Shown: positions 26,411 through 35,989, counted from the stretch's first letter. The stretch: 64,000 nt of DNA from an uncultured Anaerolineae bacterium (GCA_905479495.1 CAJQMR010000037.1:62001-126000); one strand, 5' to 3'. Program-made: numbers and translations. The notes: a model not told the origin generated them from the letters alone.

Positions 26411-26745
26411 TGAAAACAGATAGTGGTTTGCAATACATTGAAACAGAAGCCGGTACCGGTAAGGCTGCTAAGCGCGGTGATCGTGTGGCGGTTCATTACA
26501 TCGGCCGTTTGGAAAATGGCAAAGAGTTCGATAATTCTGTAAAGCGTGGTCAGCCAATCGAGTTTGCCCTTGGTACTGGCCAGGTGATTCCCGGTTGGGA
26601 TGAAGGCATTGGCTTGATGAAGGTGGGCGGCAAAGCAACCCTCATCATTCCGCCGGACCTGGGCTATGGTTCCCGGGGGGCGGGCGGGGTGATACCGCCC
26701 AACGCCACCCTCATCTTTGATGTTGAGCTGGTGGATGTGAAGTAA
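26410..26745 (+). CDS. single-domain FKBP prolyl isomerase
   Basis: 111 residues, one complete FKBP domain with VHYIGRLENGKEFDNS, VIPGWDEGIGLM and PPDLGYGSRG...VIPPNATLIFDVELV. No signal peptide, so it should act in the cytosol. Its ATG overlaps the stop of the lipoprotein gene as TAATG, so translation is coupled. The sequence is closest to the first domain of that neighbour, which suggests origin by domain copying. Confidence 0.93.
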   Translation: MKTDSGLQYIETEAGTGKAAKRGDRVAVHYIGRLENGKEFDNSVKRGQPIEFALGTGQVIPGWDEGIGLMKVGGKATLIIPPDLGYGSRGAGGVIPPNATLIFDVELVDVK

Positions 26746-26751
26746 AATCCG

Positions 26752-26788
26752 AAAGTGGCAGGGCCTCAGGGCTTTGCCACTTTTTTTT
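26752..26788 (+). terminator. intrinsic terminator after the FKBP pair
   Basis: AAAGTGGCA pairs with TGCCACTTT across an 11-12 base loop and runs into T8. Confidence 0.88.
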
Positions 26789-26809
26789 GTCTTTTGAACG
26801 GGGGTTGGA

Positions 26810-27364
26810 TCAAGGGCTAAAGATGTCGATGGTGGGGATTGCGTAAACGGCCGTTTCGCCAAAATTCTCGCCAAAAAGACCGATATTTCGCGTAGGCAGC
26901 GAGTAGATTCCTTGCCACAAAAGCTCTCGATTGATCCGCACCGTTATTTCTTCGTCGCGTACATCAATCCAGATTTCGTTTGGCTCATTTTCTAACTGGA
27001 TGTGGGGCCAGGGCTGCCAGGGTAGGACGGCCGTATCATTCTCTTGCACCAGAACATACCCCAACGGTGACACGGCCACGATGATTTGGCTGGTCTCATC
27101 ACCTAACGCGAATCCCACACCACTGTCTAAACTGCCGGATTGGTAAACGGCCGTGCCCCGCACCGAAAAATCGCCTTCAGGCAGCATCTCATCCAGCCAA
27201 GTGATCATTTGTCCCGGTTCACTTACGGTCAGGCTGGTGCCGGGTAGTGAGGTTTGTAATTCACCAATTGGTTTTGGGTCAAACACACCTGTGGCAATGA
27301 GGATGATGAGGAAAACGGCCGTTGCCAGCAAATAAGCCAACGCCCCGCGTAATGATCGTTTCAT
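26810..27364 (-). CDS. hypothetical membrane-anchored protein, lectin-like fold possible
   Basis: 184 residues with one N-terminal membrane helix (ALAYLLATAVFLIILIA). The exported part has beta-strand-rich text such as GVGFALGDETSQIIVAVSP and WPHIQLENEPNEIWIDVRD, reminiscent of concanavalin-like (DUF1080) domains. I do not recognise a family with certainty. It holds four ACGGCCGT copies in 555 bases, an unusually dense run. It lies after the arabinose operon, past a terminator-like hairpin. Confidence 0.55.
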   Translation of the reverse strand: MKRSLRGALAYLLATAVFLIILIATGVFDPKPIGELQTSLPGTSLTVSEPGQMITWLDEMLPEGDFSVRGTAVYQSGSLDSGVGFALGDETSQIIVAVSPLGYVLVQENDTAVLPWQPWPHIQLENEPNEIWIDVRDEEITVRINRELLWQGIYSLPTRNIGLFGENFGETAVYAIPTIDIFSP

Positions 27365-27384
27365 GTGGAGAGTTTAATGGGAAC

Positions 27385-27425
27385 AGAAAAGGGAGACAAA
27401 CAGAACGATAGCTGTCTGCCTCCCT
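27385..27425 (-). terminator. terminator-like hairpin after araA
   Basis: On the minus strand GGGAGGCAGACAG pairs imperfectly with CTGTTTGTCTCCC, followed by TTTT. Two mismatches in a 13-bp stem. Confidence 0.55.
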
Positions 27426-27450
27426 ACAAGGAGGAGAACAAGTTGCAGGA

Positions 27451-28959
27451 TTAAATCGCAGCTAATGCATGAGCGATTTGATTCCAGTGCAGCTCTTTTT
27501 TGAACTGGGAGATAGTTGTGTCTTTATCGATGAGCAAATATTCAATACCGGCCATCTCGGCAAAATCTTCCATGTGTTCATTGGTAAGTGACAGGCTAAA
27601 GCCGGTATGATGGGCGCCTCCAGCCAAAATCCAGGCCGCTGCGGCAACTTTCAGGTTTGGTTGAGGAATCCACAAGGCACGCGCTACGGGCAGCTTGGGC
27701 AAAGGCTCATCCGTGGACACAACCTCTACCGCGTTCACAATGAGGCGGAAGCGGTTGCCCATGTCGATGATGGACGCATTGATGGCTGGCCCTGTTTGCG
27801 AATCAAAAACCAGGCGCACCGGGTCTTCCTTGCCGCCAATGCCCAGCGGATGAATTTCCATCGAGGGTTTGCCGCTGGCAATGCTGGGGCAGATTTCTAA
27901 CATATGGGCTCCCAACACCTTGTCGCCGGACGGGCTGAAGTGGTAGGTGTAATCTTCCATAAAGGAGGTGCCACCTGTGAGCCCCGCGCTCATTACTTTC
28001 ATGGCGCGGAGGAGTGCGGCCGTTTTCCAATCACCTTCTGCGCCAAAACCGTAGCCATCGGCCATCAATCGCTGGGCGGCGATGCCGGGCAACTGCTTGA
28101 GGCCGTGTAAATTCTCAAAGGTTGTGATGAATCCCTTGAAGCCGCCCTCTTCCAGAAAGTCGCGCAGCCCCAGTTCAATGCGGGCGGCATCACGCAGGGA
28201 TTGACGTTGTGCGCCATTGGCTTGCAGGGTAGGGGCGGTGGTGTAGCTTTGTTCATAGAGATGGATGAGGTCAGCAACGGCCGTTTCTGTCACCCCATTT
28301 ACCCGAGCCACCAAATCACCTAAGCCATAGCCGTTGACCGAGTAGCCAAACTGCATTTGCGCTGACACTTTATTGCCTTCGGTGACGGCCACTTCACGCA
28401 TGTTGTCGCCAAAGCGAGCAAACTTGGCCCCCTGCGCATCATGCCAGGCTGCCGCCGCCCGCAGCCAAGCATCCAGGCGAGCCAGCACTTCTTCATCTTG
28501 CCAATGGCCCACAATCACCTTGCGTGCCAGCCGCATCCGTGCGCCGATAAAACCAAATTCGCGGCCGCCGTGCGCCGTCTGGTTTAGATTCATAAAGTCC
28601 ATGTCAATCGTGGCCCAGGGAATCTCGGCACCAAATTGGGTGTGCAGCTGGGCAAATGGTTTTTGCAGGGCAGTCAAACCAGCGATCCACATTTTGGCCG
28701 GGGAGAAGGTGTGCATCCAGCAGATGAGGCCAATACAGTTGGGGTCTGAATTGGCTGCCTGGCAGACGTTATACACTTCTTCCGGTGTGGTCACAATCGG
28801 TTTGAAGACAATCTTGACCGGTAATTTTTGCGAATCGCTGAGGGCCTGGGCGATGGTACGGCCGTTTGCCGCCACCTGTTCCAATGCTTCGGGTCCGTAC
28901 AAATGCTGGCTGCCCACAACAAACCACGCTTCCATTGGAGTAAAAATGTCCGTATTCAT
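27451..28959 (-). CDS. araA: L-arabinose isomerase
   Basis: 502 residues, full length for AraA. It converts L-arabinose to L-ribulose with a divalent metal in the cytosol. Visible marks are WFVVGSQHLYG at the start, CWMHTFSPAKMWI, GYGFGAEGDWKTAALLR, the metal-site segment MEDYTYHFSPSGDKVLGAHM (Glu and His), and HHTGFSLSLTNEHMEDFAEM near the end. It is the last gene of the leftward arabinose unit, 143 bases after araD. Confidence 0.96.
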   Translation of the reverse strand: MNTDIFTPMEAWFVVGSQHLYGPEALEQVAANGRTIAQALSDSQKLPVKIVFKPIVTTPEEVYNVCQAANSDPNCIGLICWMHTFSPAKMWIAGLTALQKPFAQLHTQFGAEIPWATIDMDFMNLNQTAHGGREFGFIGARMRLARKVIVGHWQDEEVLARLDAWLRAAAAWHDAQGAKFARFGDNMREVAVTEGNKVSAQMQFGYSVNGYGLGDLVARVNGVTETAVADLIHLYEQSYTTAPTLQANGAQRQSLRDAARIELGLRDFLEEGGFKGFITTFENLHGLKQLPGIAAQRLMADGYGFGAEGDWKTAALLRAMKVMSAGLTGGTSFMEDYTYHFSPSGDKVLGAHMLEICPSIASGKPSMEIHPLGIGGKEDPVRLVFDSQTGPAINASIIDMGNRFRLIVNAVEVVSTDEPLPKLPVARALWIPQPNLKVAAAAWILAGGAHHTGFSLSLTNEHMEDFAEMAGIEYLLIDKDTTISQFKKELHWNQIAHALAAI

Positions 28960-29102
28960 TTCCTAATCCTTCTAATCTTATGGTTGACTGAATGATTCTT
29001 TGAGAATTCGCAGGATTGCAAAGCCAGTGATACGTGACCAAAGCGAAATCACGTTTCACGTATCACGCCAGCCCGGAATCTAAAAGAACAAAAATTGAAT
29101 TA

Positions 29103-29750
29103 TTATTGCCCGTACACGTTTTGGTATCTGTCGTACAGCTTATCAATATCGCTGGGTGCAATGGTGAGCGGATCACCCATCAGCAGCGAGGCCCAGGCGA
29201 TAGCGGCATTGTCTTCGGTCATCACGGCCGCTTTGACTGCTTTTTCGGCTGTGGGGCCAACGGTAAAGACGCCGTGGCTTTGCAGCAAGCAGGCGGGGCT
29301 GCGGCTGCCTTGCAGCGTTTCTACCACCACCTGACCAATCTCCTCGCCGCCAATCAGGGCAAAACCGCCGCAAGGAATATCGCCACCAAATTCGTCACTC
29401 ATGGCGGTGGTGATGCAGGGAATGGAACGGCCGTGTGTGGCAAAGGCCGTGGCATAACGTGAATGGGTATGGACAATGCCGTTCACCTGGGGCATGTGGC
29501 GGTAAATGTAGCAGTGAGAGGCAGTGTCTGAAGAGGCTTTGTAATTGCCCTCGACGATCTCACCGTCGATCGTCACCACCACCATATTTTCTGGGGTTAA
29601 GTCTGGGAATTTGATCCCGCTGGGTTTAATCACAACCAGGTTCGTTTCTGGGTCGCGGGCGCTGATGTTGCCACTGGTCCAGGCAACAAGATGGTTGTTA
29701 GGTAGTTCCGCGTGCAATTCACAAACTAACTGACGTAGTTCTTCTAGCAT
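29103..29750 (-). CDS. araD: L-ribulose-5-phosphate 4-epimerase (class II aldolase family)
   Basis: 215 residues. Zinc ligands of the class II aldolase fold are seen as GIVHTHSRYATAFA (HxH) and LLQSHGVFTVG; phosphate-binding elements are TSGNISARDPE and IKPSGIKF. It makes D-xylulose-5-phosphate from L-ribulose-5-phosphate, the last dedicated step of arabinose use. The frame reaches 28 codons further upstream, but GAGG lies before MLEELRQLV at 29750 and this fits the family start. Confidence 0.93.
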   Translation of the reverse strand: MLEELRQLVCELHAELPNNHLVAWTSGNISARDPETNLVVIKPSGIKFPDLTPENMVVVTIDGEIVEGNYKASSDTASHCYIYRHMPQVNGIVHTHSRYATAFATHGRSIPCITTAMSDEFGGDIPCGGFALIGGEEIGQVVVETLQGSRSPACLLQSHGVFTVGPTAEKAVKAAVMTEDNAAIAWASLLMGDPLTIAPSDIDKLYDRYQNVYGQ

Positions 29751-29866
29751 GTTTTGCCTCGCTCTATGATTGGACCAATTTATTGTCAAAGCCATTGTGG
29801 CTCGCCATCGTGGCTTAAAAGAAAATTGGTCCAATCTTTACAAGCCGCGTGTTCAGTTACACTCTA

Positions 29867-31468
29867 TTATTTCAGGGCGTTTACGGCCGTTCGTTCGATG
29901 ATCAGACCTTGCTGGTACCGCTCCATAAATGTCGCAAAGCCAGCCACATCTGCCGGATCGGGCGCGATTGTTGTGCCGTTTTCCCCAGCAAAAACCTTGT
30001 TGGCCAGATATGCTTCCAATGGTTCACCCTCTGCCTTGTGGGCCATGTAAGCAGCCAGCAAGGCAATTCCCCAAGCGCCGCCCTCACCTGCGGTCTCCAT
30101 AACGGAAACAGGCACATTCATGGCTGCCGCCATCATTTTTTGACCGACTTCTTTTGTTTTGAAGAAGCCACCATGCCCAAGGATCTGGTCGATCTTCACT
30201 TTTTCTTGTTCAAAGAGGATGTCTAGGCCGATCTTTAAGGCTCCCAATGCTGAGAATAGATGGACACGCATGAAGTTTGCCAGGGTAAAATGGCTTTCTG
30301 GGGTACGCACGAATAACGGCCGTCCTTCTTCCAGATGCGTAATGTGCTCGCCAGAAAAATAATTGTAGGCCAACATGCCACCACCATCTGCATCCCCCAA
30401 CAGTGCCTGTTGGTACAGCATTTCAAACAGCTTGGATTGATCAATGGCTACGCTCAGCGCCTCGGTAAATTCCTGAAAGAGGCCAATCCAGGCGTTGAGA
30501 TCTGAGGTGCAGTTGTTGCTGTGGACCATCGCGACAGGCTTGCCGCTAGGCGTCGTTACCATGTCAATTTCTGGGTAGAGCTTCGACAATGCCTTCTCCA
30601 AAACAATCATGGCGAAGACAGATGTGCCCGCAGAAACATTACCCGTGCGCATCGCTACGCTGTTGGTGGCCACCATGCCCGTGCCTGCATCGCCTTCCGG
30701 TGGGCAGAGCGGAAGGCCCGCTTGCAGCTGCCCCGAGGGATCCAGTAGTTTGGCCCCTTTTTCGGTCAGATTCCCGGCCGCCTCGCCAGCAACCAGAACT
30801 TTGGGCAGGACATTTTGCAGTTTCCAGGGAATATGTTCTGCTTCTAGTTGTTTGTTGAACAGCGCGAGCATCTGGGCATCGTAGTCGTTAATGTTGCTAT
30901 CAATAGGGAACATGCCCGATGCTTCGCCGATGCCCATCACCTTTTGCCCGGTTAACTGCCAATGGACGTATCCTGCCAGCGTAGTCAGGTGACTAATATC
31001 TTTGATATGGGGTTCATTGTTCAATATCGCCTGATAGAGATGGGCAATGCTCCAACGCTGAGGAATGTTGAATTGGAACTGTTCCGTGAGCGCTTCTGAT
31101 GCCTGTCCAGTGATGGTGTTGCGCCAGGTGCGAAACGGGACAAGGTGGTTTCCGTCTTTATCAAATGCCATATAGCCGTGCATCATGCCGCTAAAGCCAA
31201 TGGCCCCAATGGTTTGCAGCGGGGTATTGTACCGCTCCAAAATTACTTTACTGAGTTCCTGAAAGCTTGCCTGCAATCCGGTCCAAACATCGTCTAGAGT
31301 GTAAGTCCAGATGCCGTTTTCATATAGATTTTCCCATTCATGGCTTCCCGATGCGATTGGCGTATGGTCTTCGCCAATGAGGACTGCCTTGATGCGCGTC
31401 GAGCCGAACTCGATGCCCAGAACGGTCTTGCCACTTTCTATTGCCTTGCGGATACCGTTTTGATTCAT
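29867..31468 (-). CDS. FGGY-family pentulokinase, probable ribulokinase
   Basis: 533 residues. FGGY features are VLGIEFGSTRIKAVLIG (phosphate 1 loop), GFSGMMHGYMAFD, GTGMVATNSVAMRTGNVSAGTS, and the phosphate 2/adenosine region GHGGFFKTK and ETAGEGGAWGIALLAAYM. It phosphorylates a ketopentose with ATP. Lying between the transporter and araD-araA, it most likely acts on L-ribulose; the sequence differs from E. coli AraB and belongs to the second kinase group often found with araA and araD. GGAGAAG precedes the start. An ACGGCCGT is at each end of the gene region. Confidence 0.88.
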   Translation of the reverse strand: MNQNGIRKAIESGKTVLGIEFGSTRIKAVLIGEDHTPIASGSHEWENLYENGIWTYTLDDVWTGLQASFQELSKVILERYNTPLQTIGAIGFSGMMHGYMAFDKDGNHLVPFRTWRNTITGQASEALTEQFQFNIPQRWSIAHLYQAILNNEPHIKDISHLTTLAGYVHWQLTGQKVMGIGEASGMFPIDSNINDYDAQMLALFNKQLEAEHIPWKLQNVLPKVLVAGEAAGNLTEKGAKLLDPSGQLQAGLPLCPPEGDAGTGMVATNSVAMRTGNVSAGTSVFAMIVLEKALSKLYPEIDMVTTPSGKPVAMVHSNNCTSDLNAWIGLFQEFTEALSVAIDQSKLFEMLYQQALLGDADGGGMLAYNYFSGEHITHLEEGRPLFVRTPESHFTLANFMRVHLFSALGALKIGLDILFEQEKVKIDQILGHGGFFKTKEVGQKMMAAAMNVPVSVMETAGEGGAWGIALLAAYMAHKAEGEPLEAYLANKVFAGENGTTIAPDPADVAGFATFMERYQQGLIIERTAVNALK

Positions 31469-31530
31469 GTTACTTCTCCAGAAATCCTTTGATTAGCGGA
31501 ACTGCCGGCCTAAGCTCGATATCGTCATTT

Positions 31531-32736
31531 TTAGCTCTTGTTTTTGTTGTATACGTCGAAGAAAACGGCCGTTAACAAAACCAATCCCTTAATTACCTGT
31601 TGCCACTCAATGCCAATGCCCAGAATCGACATCCCATTGTTCATAACACCCATCACAAACGCGCCAACAACGGCCCCCACAATTGTGCCAACCCCACCAG
31701 ACATTGAAGCCCCACCAATAAAACAGGCGGCGATTACATCCAGCTCAAACGTATTACCAGCTTTGGGCGTGGCCACATTGAGCCGCGCAGCAAAAACAAG
31801 ACCAGCCAGCGCAGAAAGCACCCCCAGATTGACAAAAGTGTAAAAGGTCAATCGCTCTGTATTGACGCCAGAGAGCTTGGCTGCTTTTTCATTTCCCCCA
31901 ATGGCAAAAATACGACGCCCTAATGTTGTCTGGTTTGCCACAAAGGTGTAGGCCACAATCAAAATAAATAACACGACCAACACATTGGGCAATCCCTTAT
32001 AAGACGCCATCAAATACGACAGATACATAATCGCTCCGGTCAAAATCACATTTTTCAAGATGAAAATGGATACCGGAGAAGTTTTCAGATGATACTGTTG
32101 TTGTTTGCGCCTGGATTGATAATCAATATAAATCAACGCCGCCGAAACAAGCGCTCCCAGCAGCAGCGCTGTTAGATTCATGGTTTCGTTACCGAAAATG
32201 TCACCAATAAAGCCTGTACTTAGTTTTTGAAACCCTGGGGGGAACGGCCCAATTGATTGACCTTCTAACAATGCCAGGGTTAAGCCTCTAAAAACCAACA
32301 TGCCTGCCAGCGTGACAATAAAGGACGGGATTTTCTGATAAGCGACCCAATAGCCTTGGGCTGCACCAATAATCGCGCCTAAAAGCAAGCACACGATAGT
32401 GGTCGCGATAAAACCCAACTCATAATTAACCATCATCACGGCGGCTGAGGCACCAACAAAAGCCACGATGGACCCTACTGATAAATCAATGTGCCCGGCA
32501 ACGATCAACAGCAACATGCCGATTGCCATAATGACAATATAGCTGTTCTGCAGAATCAAGTTGGTCAGATTGACCGGCTTCATCAAGATGCCGTCGGTCA
32601 TAACCTGGAAAAAGGCCATAATCGCAATCAAAGCGACCAGCATGCCATATTGGCGAATGTTTTCTTTTAAAATTTTTGAGAGTCCGGCCCAAGGACTACT
32701 TTCGGTAATTACTTGATCGGGTGTTATGTCACTCAT
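31531..32736 (-). CDS. multiple-monosaccharide ABC transporter permease (GguB/MmsB type)
   Basis: 401 residues, about ten membrane helices. Characteristic text is GHIDLSVGSIVAFVGASAAV, NQTTLGRRIFAIGGNEKAAKLSG (the loop that meets the ATPase) and GVGTIVGAVVGAFVMGVMNNGMS. It is the membrane channel for sugar uptake with the ATPase and binding protein encoded upstream. Its ATG overlaps the stop of the ATPase gene by four bases. No ACGGCCGT occurs from here past its 3' end to 36518, while one sits at 31564-31571 within its last codons. Confidence 0.93.
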   Translation of the reverse strand: MSDITPDQVITESSPWAGLSKILKENIRQYGMLVALIAIMAFFQVMTDGILMKPVNLTNLILQNSYIVIMAIGMLLLIVAGHIDLSVGSIVAFVGASAAVMMVNYELGFIATTIVCLLLGAIIGAAQGYWVAYQKIPSFIVTLAGMLVFRGLTLALLEGQSIGPFPPGFQKLSTGFIGDIFGNETMNLTALLLGALVSAALIYIDYQSRRKQQQYHLKTSPVSIFILKNVILTGAIMYLSYLMASYKGLPNVLVVLFILIVAYTFVANQTTLGRRIFAIGGNEKAAKLSGVNTERLTFYTFVNLGVLSALAGLVFAARLNVATPKAGNTFELDVIAACFIGGASMSGGVGTIVGAVVGAFVMGVMNNGMSILGIGIEWQQVIKGLVLLTAVFFDVYNKNKS

Positions 32737-34274
32737 GATGCAATTTTCTCCTGTTGGCGCATAATGCTTTGCATAATCTTCTCCTGTGAGGCTTCAGCTT
32801 GGGGCATTTCGCCAACGATACGCCCTTCGTTCATCACATAGATACGATCGCATATTCCTAAAATCTCTGGCAGCTCAGACGAGATAAGGATAATGCCTTT
32901 ACCCTCATCAGCTAATTGATTGATGATGGTATAAATTTCATATTTGGCCCCAACATCAATGCCCCGGGTTGGTTCATCCATAATTAGTACATCAGGATTA
33001 GCAAATAACCATTTGCTTAAGACCACTTTTTGTTGGTTGCCGCCGGAGAGATTGACGGTTTTCTGTAAGATGCTGGAACATTTGATACTCAGTTTGTCAC
33101 GATATTCGCGGGCCACGGCCAATGATTTAGGCTGGTTAATGACAAAACGATCGGCAATACCCTTAAGGTTGGCCAGGGCAACATTGTTTTTAATATCTTC
33201 AATCAGGATCAGGCCATAAGTCTTGCGATCTTCGGTAACATAGGCCAGCCCATTGGCAATGGCTTTACTTATTGAGCTTACATCAATTTCCTGACCATGC
33301 TTATATACTTTTCCGCTAATGTGTTTGCCGTAAGCGTGTCCAAAAATACTCATTGCCAATTCAGTACGACCTGCCCCCATCAAGCCAGCGATCCCGACAA
33401 CCTCGCCTCGTTTCACGTTGAGGTTCACATTATGCACCATTTTTCGGTCATCATGCAGGGGATGGTACACATTCCAATCCTTGACCTCAAAAATAACATC
33501 GGAGATGTTCGCCTGGCGGGCAGGGTAGCGGTTTGTGATGTCGCGGCCTACCATGCCTTTAACAATCCGGTCTTCGGTAATCGTTTCTTTGTGACAATCG
33601 AGGGTTTCAATCGTAGCGCCATCACGCAAAATGGTAATTGAGTCGGCCACTTTAGAAACTTCGTTTAGCTTATGCGAAATAAGAACGGAGGAGATGCCTT
33701 GCTGCTTAAATTCCAGCAATAGATCAAGTAGGGCATTGCTGTCGCTTTCATTCAGGCTGGAGGTTGGTTCATCTAAAATGAGGAGTTTAACTTCTTTGGA
33801 GAGCGCTTTGGCAATTTCAACCAACTGCTGTTTGCCCACGCCTAAGTCGGTAATTAGCGTCTCAGGCGCTTCATTCAGGCCAACTTTTTTCAAAAGTCCC
33901 TGGGTTTTACCAATGGCTTCGTGCCAATTAATAATGCCGTTCTTTTGCTGTTCGTTGCCCAGGAAAATATTTTCGGTAATAGAGAGCAGGGGCACCAGGG
34001 CTAATTCCTGATGAATAATGACCAGTCCCAAATTCTCGCTGTCTCGGATATCTCGAAAGTGGCATTCTTGGCCCTGGAAAAATATTTCGCCTGTGTAATC
34101 CCCGTCGGGATAAACACCGCTTAAAACCTTCATTAAGGTTGATTTACCGGCTCCGTTTTCACCAACCAGCGCATGAATCTCGCCTTGACGAACCGTGAAA
34201 TTTACGTTGTCTAGCGCTTTAACACCGGGAAATGTCTTTGTAATATTGCGCATTTCCAAAATAATGTCTGACAT
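32733..34274 (-). CDS. sugar ABC transporter ATP-binding protein, two ATPase domains (GguA/MmsA type)
   Basis: 513 residues. Domain 1 has Walker A GENGAGKSTLMKVLSG, signature LGVGKQQLVEIAKAL and Walker B LLILDEPTSSL. Domain 2 has a degenerate P-loop GLMGAGRTELAMSIFG, signature LSGGNQQKVVLSKWL and Walker B VLIMDEPTRGID. This asymmetry is standard for CUT2 sugar importers. It powers the uptake of the sugar, here presumably L-arabinose. The frame is open 27 codons upstream of MSDIILEM, but that part does not fit the family. Confidence 0.94.
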   Translation of the reverse strand: MSDIILEMRNITKTFPGVKALDNVNFTVRQGEIHALVGENGAGKSTLMKVLSGVYPDGDYTGEIFFQGQECHFRDIRDSENLGLVIIHQELALVPLLSITENIFLGNEQQKNGIINWHEAIGKTQGLLKKVGLNEAPETLITDLGVGKQQLVEIAKALSKEVKLLILDEPTSSLNESDSNALLDLLLEFKQQGISSVLISHKLNEVSKVADSITILRDGATIETLDCHKETITEDRIVKGMVGRDITNRYPARQANISDVIFEVKDWNVYHPLHDDRKMVHNVNLNVKRGEVVGIAGLMGAGRTELAMSIFGHAYGKHISGKVYKHGQEIDVSSISKAIANGLAYVTEDRKTYGLILIEDIKNNVALANLKGIADRFVINQPKSLAVAREYRDKLSIKCSSILQKTVNLSGGNQQKVVLSKWLFANPDVLIMDEPTRGIDVGAKYEIYTIINQLADEGKGIILISSELPEILGICDRIYVMNEGRIVGEMPQAEASQEKIMQSIMRQQEKIAS

Positions 34275-34382
34275 GATTGTTCTCCCGCCATTGCGAAGTC
34301 GCAAACCAAATTGGTGACAGGTGTGGGCACGCAAGCGAGAGCGAGGTGCCCACACCCATTAAACTATTAACTTATGCCAATT

Positions 34383-35540
34383 TTATTCGAATTCATCAGC
34401 GGTGTAGTAACCGGTTTCGATGAGTGCTTCTTCCCAGTTGTTGATATCAACACTAACTGGTACGAGGAGGTAAGAAGGCACGATTTTTACACCATTTTCG
34501 TAGGTTTCGGTGTCGTTAACGGGCACTTCTTCACCGCTCAGCAGCGCGTCTACCATAGCAACGGTTTGTTTGGCTAATTCACGGGTATCTTTGAAGACTG
34601 TTGAGGTTTGTTCGCCTGCCAAAATCGATTTAACTGAAGGCAGTTCTGCGTCTTGTCCGGTTACCACTGGCATTGGTAGGTCATCGCTACCGTAGCCAAC
34701 GCCTTTCAGGGAGGAGATAATGCCGATGCTCAGCCCATCATAGGGAGAAAGAACGGCGTCAACGCGTTCTTCAGTGTAGTAAGCGCTGAGCAGGTTTTCC
34801 ATACGTGCCTGGGCGGTAGCGCCATCCCAGCGCAGGGTGGAAACTTGGTCCATGCCCATCTGACCACTTGGCACGACCAGTTGACCATTGTCGATGTAGG
34901 GTTGCAATACGGACATGGCGCCATCGTAGAAGAAGTAGGCGTTGTTGTCATCGGGGGAGCCACCAAACAGTTCGATGTTGAAGGGGCCATTGCCATCGGC
35001 CAAACCCAGGGCATCTTCGATGTAGCTGGCTTGCAGCACACCCACCTGGAAGTTGTCGAAGGTGGCATAGTAGTCTACGTTACCGGAATCGCGAATGAGG
35101 CGATCATAGGCGATGACTTTGATGCCCTGGTCTGCGGCTTGTTGCAAAACGTCTGACAGGGTGGTGCCATCAATGGCAGCAATAACCAGGACGTCTACGC
35201 CTTTGGTCACCATGTTTTCAATTTGGGCTAACTGGTTGGGGATGTCATCTTCGGCGTATTGCAGGTCTGTTTCGTACCCTTGTTCTTCGAAGAACTGAAC
35301 CATCGACTCACCATCAGAAATCCAGCGAGTTGAGGATTTTGTGGGCATTGAGATGCCAACAGAGTAGGTTTCGTCACTGGTTTCGGCTACATCTTCAGTG
35401 GTTGTGTCAGCGGTTGTATCAGCGGTTGTCGCGTCATCGCTATCGTTGTCATTGGCAGCATCATCGGAGGAACCACAAGCAGTCATAACGAGTAGTGCCA
35501 GAAGGGCGATCAACAGGAGAAACAATTTTTTGGATTTCAT
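34383..35540 (-). CDS. sugar-binding lipoprotein of ABC transporter (ChvE type)
   Basis: 385 residues. A lipoprotein signal (LLALLVMTAC) is followed by an acidic Asp/Thr linker of about 40 residues and a periplasmic-binding fold: VGISMPTKSSTRWISDGE, VDVLVIAAIDGTTLSDVL, VIAYDRLIRDSGNVDYYATF and PVVTGQDAELPSVKSIL. This matches the ChvE/multiple monosaccharide group that binds arabinose, glucose and galactose. AAGGAAGAG precedes ATG 35540. It is the first gene of the operon, with a 5' leader of about 245 bases after the promoter at 35793-35820. Confidence 0.94.
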   Translation of the reverse strand: MKSKKLFLLLIALLALLVMTACGSSDDAANDNDSDDATTADTTADTTTEDVAETSDETYSVGISMPTKSSTRWISDGESMVQFFEEQGYETDLQYAEDDIPNQLAQIENMVTKGVDVLVIAAIDGTTLSDVLQQAADQGIKVIAYDRLIRDSGNVDYYATFDNFQVGVLQASYIEDALGLADGNGPFNIELFGGSPDDNNAYFFYDGAMSVLQPYIDNGQLVVPSGQMGMDQVSTLRWDGATAQARMENLLSAYYTEERVDAVLSPYDGLSIGIISSLKGVGYGSDDLPMPVVTGQDAELPSVKSILAGEQTSTVFKDTRELAKQTVAMVDALLSGEEVPVNDTETYENGVKIVPSYLLVPVSVDINNWEEALIETGYYTADEFE

Positions 35541-35768
35541 TTTCTCTTCCTTTTTGTTGTGCATATTGGTAAATTTTTCTATTTTTTGCTACTGACTCGT
35601 GCCAGAGCAGGGGTGAAGCTAGATACGGCAAACGTCTTATTCTTGCAGTCGCTTTGCTTTATTCCATATACGCTCCTTACTAAAGCCTAAAGTGATAGAT
35701 TTATTTGTTTCTCAATCATCACATTCTGAAAGTACGATAGGGAGTGTTGCTTATTTGCTCGAATGAAT

Positions 35769-35792
35769 GTTATCGTTCCCGTTATCGTTAAC
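35769..35792. promoter_or_regulatory. LacI-type operators at the arabinose operon promoter
   Basis: GTTATCGTTAAC (35781-35792) differs by one base from the perfect palindrome GTTAACGTTAAC at 35978. A half-site GTTATCG lies at 35769-35775, in repeat with it. They sit directly downstream of the leftward -10, where bound repressor would block transcription. Confidence 0.7.
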
Positions 35793-35820
35793 ATATTACC
35801 ATACAATTTTACGCCGTCAA
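35793..35820 (-). promoter_or_regulatory. sigma70-type promoter of the arabinose operon
   Basis: On the minus strand TTGACG (35820-35815), a 16-base spacer and TAATAT (35798-35793), with the operator immediately after. Confidence 0.72.
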
Positions 35821-35942
35821 GCGGTTTTTGGGCAGAATGATCAAAATGACAAAGATTATTTGTTAGAATTCACCTAACAAGATGGCGATAATGTATAAAG
35901 AAAAGCAGCCGAAATGACAAAAAGGCCAAAACCAGTAGTTAA

Positions 35943-35971
35943 TTGACACCTTTTTGTGACTATGCTACACT
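35943..35971 (+). promoter_or_regulatory. sigma70-type promoter of the LacI-family regulator gene
   Basis: TTGACA (35943-35948), a 17-base spacer ending TGC, and TACACT (35966-35971). The operator GTTAACGTTAAC begins seven bases after the -10, so the regulator should repress itself. Confidence 0.75.
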
Positions 35972-35977
35972 GTTTTC

Positions 35978-35989
35978 GTTAACGTTAAC
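35978..35989. promoter_or_regulatory. LacI-family operator, perfect palindrome
   Basis: GTTAACGTTAAC, with the central CG typical of LacI-family sites, placed at the transcription start of the regulator gene. Confidence 0.75.
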
